From NCBI GenBank assembly GCA_944389425.1, contig CALXMH010000001.1, positions 78,257 through 142,256 on the forward strand: DNA of 64,000 nt, written 5' to 3'. Position numbers and translations under genes: made by a program. This DNA comes from an uncultured Clostridia bacterium. Its GTDB lineage: Bacteria; Bacillota; Clostridia; TANB77; CAG-508. Every line of letters starts with the position of its first letter. Position 1 is the stretch's first letter. Of this stretch, positions 46,301-55,100 are shown piece after piece. Below the pieces are notes generated by a model. The model did not search any database. It worked only from the letters and a program-made list of their open reading frames with translations, and was not told the origin of the DNA.

Positions 46301-48288
46301 TCTGGTTCTAATATACCTATTTTTCCAACTTCTTTTTCTGAATTTTCTGAGCTTATAATGCTACCATTTTCATTAAATTCACTTATTTTTGTTATTGTTT
46401 TAAATTCAATTGGAGCTATGTAATTAAATGTCTGTTCTAATAAACCTACTTCATAATCTTCTCCATCTAGATTTATATTTGTACTATTTTCATAATTTGT
46501 TTTATTAGAATTAAAATAGTACATATTTATTGGCTTATTCTGGCTTGTTGGTGTTAGATCTTTTAATTTTATATCTGCATTTACAACAATTGTTGTTCCT
46601 CCAACTATTGAGTCTGATATAAAGTCTTCTTGTTCTCCTACCATTACTAGTTTAATTGCTTTGTTTCCATTTAAATCTATTATATCTGCTGAGTGAAGTG
46701 TAATTCCTCCTCCATATAAAAGACTACTTCCATTTATTTTTATATTTTCTACTTCTTGTGGCATTTCTAATATAATAAATGGATTTGCCCATAAATCACT
46801 TGTGCCATTATTATTTTTTAGTTCTATTTTAAATTCAATACCTGTATTTTCATCTATTGTTGATAAGTTTGTATTATTTAATGTTAAATTTGCATTTGTA
46901 TAAGTTTCTAGCAAGCTGATTTCCACAGTTTGTTCCATATTATGTGTATAATTGTTTATGTCTGTGGATTCTATATAATTTGCTGTTCTAATGGTTTTAA
47001 ATTCTACTTCTTGTTCTTTTGAATAGTCTTGGTCTTTTAATATGGTTTTACTTTGATTAAATATTAAAAATCCATCATTTTTTATATCGCTTATTTCTAA
47101 GTTTACAGTTTCTATTTCATCTTCAAATGTATATACATAATCTCCATTTCCATTTGCTTCTAAATTAGAATCTATTTTTCCTATTTCTTCATAATTACTG
47201 TTTAAAATTCTTATAAAGCCTTCTTCTCCTAATATTTCTTCAAAATTAGTTTTGGAAATACTTAGAGAATTGTTTCTAATTTTAGCTATATTTATGTTAT
47301 CATTTTCAGATATAAAGTGTGTTCCTAAATCTTGTAGTGTAATAATATTTAAAACATCACTTCTTACTATATTTAAAACATTTTTTATTTCATAATTCAT
47401 TTCTTTGTTTGTGTATATATTACTTTTACTAAATTCTGTTATATTACTTGAAAGTGTGTTATCTATTATATCTTTTTTGTTAATATCTAATTCTAAATCT
47501 TGATTATATTCTTTTGTTATTGTTTCTTCTTTTGTTTTTATTTCAAGATTTGTTTTTAATGATATTGGTAATTTATCTACTAAATGTTTATTACTTGGCA
47601 TTTCTCCTTCATTTTCTTCCGGATCCCATGCAAAATCTATATATGCCCATACCTCGCCTGTTTCTTCGTCTTTTTCTACACTTACTAATTCTCCATCTGG
47701 GTATTCGTTTACATGTGTTGTTTCTAGGTATTTATCATATGCATCTGCTGGATAAAAGTATGTTATATATATTTCTTTATTTGTATTTTCCTTTTGTGAT
47801 ATTATAGCTTGGTTATTTTCATTATCCATTTTGTAATATATGTTTTGTGTGTTATCCTCAGATAATAATCCGTTTTCTGTTCTTAACTCTACTTTTTCTG
47901 GATTTATTTCTGCATATGCTGGAAATTTAACTGTTATATTTGTTTGTTCCACATTTTCTATTTCCTGTGGTAATTCCATATTTATTTTTTGCTGAATAAT
48001 AACTCCTTTATCTTCTTCTGTGTATGAATATGGAATGTACTTTGTTACTTGTGAGTTTACTTTTATATTTTCTTCGATTTCTTGTGATAAGGCAATAGAA
48101 ACTAATCCTCCAAGTAGTGGTGTACTATCTAACAAACATAAACACATGGCTAATAACAATGCCACAAATTTATTTTTTAATTTGCTTGTTTTATTTTGGC
48201 ATTGTTTAATTTCCTCTTTATTTTCTGGCTCTTGGATTGGTATAATCTTAATTTCTATTCCGTTTAAATTTTCAATTTGATTAGCCAT
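43354..48288 (-). CDS. Giant DUF11/SdrD-B-like surface protein (1644 aa)
   Basis: ATG at 48288 after GGAGAGG. An unusual cytoplasmic head of about 40 residues precedes a hydrophobic signal or anchor segment (about 41-66). The body is built of DUF11-type repeats, then a Gly/Pro/Asn-rich linker (GGDDTDPGTGEGTGGG and on, about residues 1256-1300), an SdrD-B-like domain (SVWNDLNKDGERQDDEDT), another DUF11 segment and a C-terminal helix with RKRLTKEKRWI. It closely parallels the 1684-aa protein at 5090. It is upstream of, and coupled to, the 2459-aa VWA gene, suggesting that the two products act together. Confidence 0.85.
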   Translation of the reverse strand: MANQIENLNGIEIKIIPIQEPENKEEIKQCQNKTSKLKNKFVALLLAMCLCLLDSTPLLGGLVSIALSQEIEENIKVNSQVTKYIPYSYTEEDKGVIIQQKINMELPQEIENVEQTNITVKFPAYAEINPEKVELRTENGLLSEDNTQNIYYKMDNENNQAIISQKENTNKEIYITYFYPADAYDKYLETTHVNEYPDGELVSVEKDEETGEVWAYIDFAWDPEENEGEMPSNKHLVDKLPISLKTNLEIKTKEETITKEYNQDLELDINKKDIIDNTLSSNITEFSKSNIYTNKEMNYEIKNVLNIVRSDVLNIITLQDLGTHFISENDNINIAKIRNNSLSISKTNFEEILGEEGFIRILNSNYEEIGKIDSNLEANGNGDYVYTFEDEIETVNLEISDIKNDGFLIFNQSKTILKDQDYSKEQEVEFKTIRTANYIESTDINNYTHNMEQTVEISLLETYTNANLTLNNTNLSTIDENTGIEFKIELKNNNGTSDLWANPFIILEMPQEVENIKINGSSLLYGGGITLHSADIIDLNGNKAIKLVMVGEQEDFISDSIVGGTTIVVNADIKLKDLTPTSQNKPINMYYFNSNKTNYENSTNINLDGEDYEVGLLEQTFNYIAPIEFKTITKISEFNENGSIISSENSEKEVGKIGILEPEKAVKQSIILMNNTGNEATQVKAIGRIPFAGNTDIISNEELGTTNNAYLTDLIKYTGSIEKEIKIYYSENGNADTDLSKAENAWKENPENLQNVKTFMIVIENVAQGEKLLFEYNLKIPGMLEHGEFLYSSLATYYTNNTEVGPVAEVSKANTVGLSTGIGARAKIELSAGIDTLSVLTEGQKVKYTLKVSNTGELPAENVVVTNPIPKGTSYIEETVVKNDIETFNKYTYYSSSNELQWSIGTIMPGQVAELEYTVVVDNVPSILEYYGMQEGFTEEDGKYYIISTNPETGETIKTEITNLPDIIITNKAILKSDNIEKEIYSNELQNKVLTSYFDILEEVSVEKAVYLQELENYTYTVIIENKTDLQMQNLEVTKIIPEGITYKQAEILTGEGNINYDEATRKLTITSNTLGAYETKEINIQVQANKLPDGVYKKEIITNTSVKADGIEANTSSSVTNTIAKPKISATITCDVKQRYIYEKDILNYTITVTNENDMTAANLSITNIIPEGTKFVNGLYTRNGNEYTVLANGSNEILVETNLTNETIVINIKVQVERIEADVEELEIVNKATLKANNVDEYEIGQIKHTVIKTSGQGPGGDDTDPGTGEGTGGGSGDNPGSGSGENPGGGTENPGGPIGGETGSDGKVRYKLKGSVWNDLNKDGERQDDEDTITGVTVYLINKNGDIIKDYETGEEKISVTDIDGEYEFRNVESGEYMVVFIYDNNNYNITEYQKLGVVNDRNSDAILKTIEPNGQTKEAAVTDIIEVTNRSLYSVDLGLTDKDKFNLELQAGISNITVKTNKETKQIPYNMEDLAKVEIRASQIGSATVVIEYNLKITNNSDIPGSVTQLMATKPNGLTFSSSANNDWYEGNDKNLYLSGLTNEIINPGQSVDVKLTLVKQMTGSNAGTIENNFTITKTYNEKGVTEDNLEDNSKSVTCIIATSTGTTVAYTGISILALSAFSIGIYFIRKRLTKEKRWI

Positions 48289-48356
48289 TTTCCTCTCCTT
48301 GTTTATTTATATAAATATATATTAAATATTAATATTTTTTTAATTTGATGTAAATA

Positions 48357-48404
48357 GCAGATTTTTCTATATTACTTTACCCTGTTTTTCTTTATTTACG
48401 GATA
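48357..48404 (-). promoter_or_regulatory. 48-bp element shared by two giant surface-protein operons, copy 1
   Basis: On the minus strand the stretch runs from TATCCGTA through TAAAGAAAAA and GTAATAT to TGC. About 34 of 48 positions match the element at 57829-57876, and both end 69-70 bp before their start codons. It may be a promoter for a special sigma factor or an activator site. Confidence 0.5.
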
Positions 48405-48527
48405 CTTACATAGCTTTGTTTGTACTTTAAATATTAAATTTATGTTACTTTTTTGTAACATTTTAAGGCTTTTTGTCATTTTTGCTAGGGAAATCAGTAT
48501 TTTTATATTTATTTTAGTTTTTATTTA

Positions 48528-48536
48528 TGTTATAAT
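48528..48536 (+). promoter_or_regulatory. Extended -10 promoter of the DUF4364 gene
   Basis: TG-T-TATAAT (48528-48536) without a clear -35 box, 36 bp before the start codon. Confidence 0.5.
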
Positions 48537-48571
48537 ATAGCTAGATTTTTAATCATGAGGTGAACTTAACT

Positions 48572-49105
48572 ATGAAATTATCTTCTAGTAGTGAAGTATT
48601 AGCAGAAAATAAAGTTTTAATATTATATATATTAGATCAAATAAATGAACCTGTATTAGATTCAACATTATTACAGGTTGTTTCATCTGTTACTGATTTA
48701 AACTATTTTTATTTTCAACAATTTTTATTAGACTTGCTAGGTTCAAAATATATAATAAAATATGAAAAAGATGAGCAAACATTTTACAAATTATCCCCAG
48801 ATGGAAAGCGCATTTTGGATTTAACAATTTCCATAATACCTGGAATAATAAAACTAAGAGTAGACACTAACTTAAAACCATGTATAGACAAAATCTCAGA
48901 AGAATTATCGGTAATTTCAGATTTTACTCCTGATGATAATAATGGATTTTTTGTGGATTGTAAAATTATAGAAAAAAATAAAACGATATTTAGTATTCGT
49001 GTTCTAGCAGGTTCACGTGAGCAAGCTAAATTTGTGGTTGATAATTGGAAAAAAAATGCGGTTAAAATTTATCCTAAATTATTAGAAACAATGTTTACAG
49101 AATAA
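48572..49105 (+). CDS. DUF4364 family winged-helix regulator
   Basis: The 177-residue protein matches the clostridial DUF4364 family: an N-terminal winged-helix (about 1-85, ENKVLILYILDQINEPV; KYEKDEQTFYKLSPDGKRIL) and a C-terminal alpha/beta sensor-like half (SIRVLAGSREQAKFVVDNW). The ATG at 48572 follows GAGGTG. DNA binding is probable, but the targets are unknown. It stands alone between two giant surface-protein loci, so regulation of those is a possibility by position only. Confidence 0.8.
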   Translation: MKLSSSSEVLAENKVLILYILDQINEPVLDSTLLQVVSSVTDLNYFYFQQFLLDLLGSKYIIKYEKDEQTFYKLSPDGKRILDLTISIIPGIIKLRVDTNLKPCIDKISEELSVISDFTPDDNNGFFVDCKIIEKNKTIFSIRVLAGSREQAKFVVDNWKKNAVKIYPKLLETMFTE

Positions 49106-49107
49106 AT

Positions 49108-49147
49108 AAAAATAGTGAATAATTAGATTTAATTATTCACTATTTTT
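49108..49147. terminator. Bidirectional terminator between the DUF4364 gene and the 2869-aa gene
   Basis: Inverted repeat aaaaatagtgaataatt / aattattcactattttt with T-runs on both strands, between convergent genes. Confidence 0.8.
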
Positions 49148-49149
49148 TA

Positions 49150-52100
49150 TTATTTTCCCTTTTTCTTTATGATAATTATTCCTCCTGCTATCATTATGCA
49201 GCTTGCTAGCGCTATGTATAGACTATTTAGACTTCTGTCCTCTCCTAATGGTTTGGTTATTATTATTCTTCTTGTTGTTGCTTCGTCTGGTTCTAGGCTT
49301 ATTACTGTTCCTTCTTGATCTACTCTGTGGTTTCCTGGGATTGAACCTATTACTCTTCTTCCTACTTCGTTTCCTCTTACTGTTATTTCCATTGAGCAAT
49401 CATATGTTAGGTTTGTTGTTTCATCATCTTCTGGGCTTATTAATCTACTTAGTATTAGCCCTGCTGTTATTTCGTTTTTGTATGTTCCATCTCCTTGTTT
49501 TAGTTCTTTACTTCCTATTGGATATAGCTCTATCTCTTTTAGTCCTTCGGTTCTTAGCGTCATAGTTGTTCCATTTTCTACTCCTTCTATTGTTTCTTCT
49601 GATAGTTCACTATCCATTATGTTTTCACCTTGCTCGTTTTTACTGTCTTCTAGTATTACTTCCCATGTTATGTCTTTTCCTGATTCGTCTTCTCTATATA
49701 CCATGTTCTGATTTATATATGCATATATTACTTTGGCTGTTGTTGTTATTGTGTCATCACTCTCTCCTTCAAAGTAGTTACTTAATCTGTCTACTTCTCC
49801 TGTGTTTGTTACACATAGTTTGTATGTTACTTCTACTGTTGCTCCTTGCATTATTTCTTCGTCCATGTATACTGATACTGTTGCATCTGGTACGTCTAAT
49901 CCCATTACGTTTTTGCTTAATCCTTTGGCTGTGTCTATTATTACATTTCCATCACTTAGAGTTACTTTTATTCCTGTTATTTCTTCGGTTAACTCTAATC
50001 TTGCCCTTGGTCTTTCTACTAATGCTTGATTTATTTCATGTATTTTTGATTTTCCTACATTGCTTGCTGCAAATTCTACTTTTTCGCTTTCAGCTCTCAT
50101 GTATGTTGTGTTTGCTAATTCTTCTATTCTTTTTTCTCTTTCTGCTCCTGATAGTTTGTCTATTCCCTCTACATCTAGTACTGTTGCTTTTTTGTATGTC
50201 ATTTCACTGTATTCGTTTATTTGCCATCTTCTTGTTCCTGGCTCTGGATTTTCTTTTTCTCCTTCTATGTCTTTTCCTAAGCTTCTGTCTTCTTCTACCA
50301 TGCTTTCTTTTAGTATTTTTTGGTAAATTTCTTCTACTATTCTTGTGTATATTTCATCATCATTTATTATGTTATATACTTCTCCATATCTTGGGTTTTC
50401 TTCTGTTCCAAATATGTTATCACTATTGTTTGTTAGTATACTTACCAAACCTATTCCTTTTTCTCTTAGGTCTTCTATTTGGCGGATTACTTCTTCTTCT
50501 ATTTCTACTGTTTCTTGTCCGTCTGTTATTAGTATCATTAGTTTTGTTTTGCCATTTTCAAATATTTCTTTTGCTTCTCTTATTCCTCTTCCTATTGCTG
50601 TTTCTCCTCCTGAGCTTAGGCTATTTATTCCATTTGCTAGTACTTCTGTTTCTTCTGTTAATCCTCCTATTATGTTTGCATTTTCGTTAAAGTTTACTAC
50701 TCCTATTTTTACTCCTGGTAATTTTCCTTTTAGGTCCTCTATTAGTTTTACTGCTGCTTGTTTTGCTCTTGCTATTTTTCCCCCTGTCATACTGTTTGAA
50801 TTATCTAGTACTATCATTATTTCTGTATTTTCATAGCTGTTTTCTATTTGGTCTCTATTGTATATTTGTGCACTTGATAACCCTTGGTAATCTTGTCCAT
50901 TATATTTTAAACTTTCTACTAATTGTTCTTTTTCACCATATGTAAATCTTACTTTGTATTCTCCTCCTGTTAGTCCACTAAATCTATATGCTCCATCACT
51001 TCTTGCTTTTTCTGTTAGTAATAATTCATTTCCTGTTCTTATTGTTCTGTCTTCTAATACTACTTCTACCTCTTTGTATTCTCCATTTACATATCCGCTT
51101 ATTACTTCTACTAGTTCTACTTTTACATTGTCTATTACTGGCTCTTTATCTTCTTTTATTCCATTACTTATTTTTCTTCCGTCTTCTTCTATTGTTATTG
51201 TTTTTATGTCTTCCCACACATTTCCTTCTATTGTGTTTCCATATCCTATTGGATTTCCATTTTCATCTGTTTCTACTTCATTTCCATCACCAGTATTTCC
51301 TCCACCTTCTCCTTCTGTTCCATCTCCATTATTTCCTCCGGTGTTTCCATTTGTGTAGTCTAGTTCTAATTTGTAGTTTGGTGCTTTGTCTTCATCGTCT
51401 TCATATAATTCTGCTTCTTCTGTTGGATTTACATCTCCTGGTTTTGAGTCTAAGTCTATTAGTCCTGCTATATTTCCTGTTTTTGTATCTAGGGTTCTGT
51501 ATCCATTTATTTCGGTTACATTTTTCTTGCCTTCTCCACTATCTAGCATTATATTTCCATTTTCGTCTTTTAGTACTCTAAATATTATATGGATTTCTGC
51601 ATATTGTCCTTTTTTTATTCCATAGTCTTCTAAGTTTGCATACATTTTGTTAAAGTCTTCACTATATTCATTTGTATCTCCATATCTTGATTCTTCACTC
51701 CATTTTATTTGCTCTTTTGAGCCATTTCCTGTGTAATTACTTTCTGTTTCATCATCATTTCTTATTACTATCCATGATGATATATCAAAGTCTCTATAAT
51801 TGTCTCTGTATTCTAATGTTTTGTCATAGTAATCTACTAGTTCTGTTATATATGCTGTATCGTTTGCTCCACTATTTCTTAGTATTATCATGTATTCTAC
51901 ATATGTTTCTAGTTCGCAATCTTCTCCACTTCCATATATTTCTTTTATTTCTTCGTATTTTTCATTTCCTTCATAATCACTTAGTCTCCATTCATAATCT
52001 GCTGGATTTACTTTTTGTATGTATTCTTTTATTACTGTGTTACTGTTTATGTCTCTTATATTTCTACCATTGTGTAAATAGCTTTGACGTACTCCTTTTA

Positions 52101-55100
52101 TGCTAAATGTTGTTTGGTATACATCTATTTTTACATTTTCATCTGTTTTTTCTCTTGTGCTTAATCCTACATTTATATTTTTGTTGTCATCTATAATTAG
52201 ATATGGTATGTTGTTTACTATTATTGTGTTTGTTGCTGGGAAATATATGTCTTTGTTTTTAGTATCTACTCCTATTTGGAACTCTTGGTATGCTTTTTCT
52301 GTTCCTTCTTCTCTTGTTATTATATTGCTCTTTGTTCCTTCTTCTTTATAGCTTAGGCTTGTTCTTTCTCCATTTGTTCCTATTGCTTCTCCTTCTTTTA
52401 TTTCGTAGAATCTATTGTTTAATTCTTGTCTGTCTACTTCCCTTTCATCTACTATTGATACATTTGTATATGCTTTACCATTTCCATTTGTTTTGTAGTC
52501 TTCTTCGCTTCCCCTCATAAAACTTTTAGTTGTTTTGTATGTTTGTCCATCATATGTAAATTCTATGTTGTATATTCCTACTGGTATTTTTTCAAATTTG
52601 TAGTTTCCTTCTTCATCTGTCATTGTATATTTTATTTGTGTATTTGTCATGTAATCGTATAGGAATACTTCTACTCCTTTTATTCCTTCTTCTCCTGCTT
52701 CTTTTAGTCCATTACTTATGTTTTCATTTTGGTCATTCCATATGTTTCCTGAGAAATCCATTGTTAATCTTATTGTATCTTCTATTTCTCCTCCATTGTC
52801 ATCATCTTCTCCTCCTGGTCTGTCTCCATCGTCATCTCCGTCGTCTCCTCCTGGAGTGTCTCCTCCTCCGTCATTATCTGTGTTGGTTCCTTTGTTTGCT
52901 GTTATTGTTAGAGTTTGTACATGACTTTTATATTCTCTTTTAGCCCATTCTACTTCTAGTAGTTCTTGTGAATCTATGTTTGCTGCTGTTATTTCTGAAC
53001 TTATGAAATATGTGTGTCCTATTGTATGTGCGTTTTCTCTTCCATGTGGGCATAGGGTTCCTCCTTCACATACATTGCTTGTTTGGTCTGCATTCCATGT
53101 TACTGTGTTATATTCTCCACTTAATATACTATATTTGGCATCTGCTTCCATTTCATAGTATTCTATTTCTATTTTTGTTATTTCGGTTACTTCTTCATTT
53201 CCTGTTCTATTTAATTTTATGTAGAATTCTTCTCCAGGTAGTGGCCATTGGTATTCACTGTAACTTTCTCCTCTTGTTTCTTCTTTTTCTGCTTTATTAT
53301 CATATTCTATTTCCCAGCTATCTGGGTCTATTAATTTTCCATTTTGGTCATATATTCTTATTGCTTTTTCACTGCTTATGCTTATTCCATTTGGCACTCC
53401 TATTCCACTAAACTCTACTTTTTTGCTATTTCCTTTTCCATCGTTTATTATGCTATAACTTCTTATATATTCTACTTCAAATGGGCCTATTATGTATTGT
53501 TTGTTTTCTAAGTTATATCCTACTTGTACATTATGGGTCTCTTCTCCTACTGTAAATCCTCCATTTTCTTCTAGTAGTTCTCTAAATTTTTCATATTCTT
53601 TTGCTTCATAATATAACAGATTTCTATTGCTTCCATCTGTTGTTGTTCCATTTTCTTCTGCTATTATTTCGTATAATGCTTTCTGGCTTTCTGAATTTTC
53701 TATGTTGTTATCTGCATAATGTGATAATATGTATGCATATGCTTCTCTTGCATTTCCTTCTTTCCCTGGTCTTGTTCCTGGTACTTGTGATACTAAGTAT
53801 CTTCCTAATGAATTACTTTTATCTACAAATCCACTTTGTCCACTTGTTGTATATGGATTTCTTAGGGCTACTCCATCTTCTTTGTATAACTCAAATAGTT
53901 TTTGTATATTAAGTGGCCATCTTAATGCTTCTCTATTTCCTGCTACTTCTACTGTTGCGTCTGATTGAGTTCCATCATATTCTGCTGGTATTAGTACATC
54001 TTCTTCTATACAATATAGCTCTTCTGTTTCATTTTTTTCTTCTCTTGATATTGTTCTTGCTCCATCTAAGTATATTGTTGTTACTTCTCCTACATTATCT
54101 GCATTATCTACTGCTCTTATGTGTAAATATTGTCCTATATAGCTTTTGTCTATATTTATTTCACATGTTTCTTTATTTACTGCTGGTACTTCATACTGTG
54201 TTCCACTATATTCTGTTTTGCTGTTGTTTATTGTGTATTGGAATTTTTGTATTCCTGTTTTTACTGTTGTGTGTACTGTGTTTGAATGATAATTACCAGC
54301 TGTTAACACTTTCATTGCTGTTACATAATGGTCATATGATGAACCATAATCTATACCTTCTATGTCTAATTCTAATCTATTCTCTTTTTTATTATCTGTT
54401 ATTGCAATGTCAGTTATCTCTGGCGCAGCTAGATCTTCTGCTGTATATACATTTGCATAAGTGTCTTCTGTTACTTGACCTAAGTAGAATAATACATTTG
54501 CTAATATTTTTTGTTCATCTTCTGTTGCAGCTCCATTACTATGTCCTGTTCTTATAAATGCACAATTATTCCATGATGCTAAATAATAGTTATTATTTCC
54601 TATATCTGGTCCATCTGTTAATGGTCCACCTAGATTTAAGAATTTAATCCATATATCACTATATACTAAAACTCCTGATGTGTGGCAATATGGAACAGTT
54701 AAATTTCTTGTTTCTATATTATATGGATATTTTGTTAAAAATCCTTTCTTTATAACCTTAACTGTACTACTACCTACCCTTGCTACATTTCTAGTTGGTG
54801 TTGCTTTTATATATTTTGCCAAATAATTAAAGTTGCTATGTCCCATTCCTCCATAATCACATATCGTATCATGTCCAAATAGTACTCCTCTTCCAGTTAG
54901 GATAAAGTTTTCTGTTGCTACTGCCGCTGACCAGCTTAAATCATATCCATTATTATTATCCCATGATCCAAACATTATTACATCATATTTATATTGTCCA
55001 CCTTCCATTAAGTATCCATTAGGATTTGAATTAAAACTTGTTATAGGAACACTATCTACTGTTATTAATCCTAGTCCATAATTTTCCATCCAGCCTTTTA

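Noticed and set aside
49566..51581. Long Leu/Phe-rich reading frames on the plus strand opposite the giant surface genes
   Set aside because: They mirror the Glu/Lys/Asn-rich codons of the real minus-strand genes, lack Shine-Dalgarno sequences and have no family resemblance. The same holds for similar plus-strand frames at 1150, 4081, 8142, 37885, 39124 and 53913.
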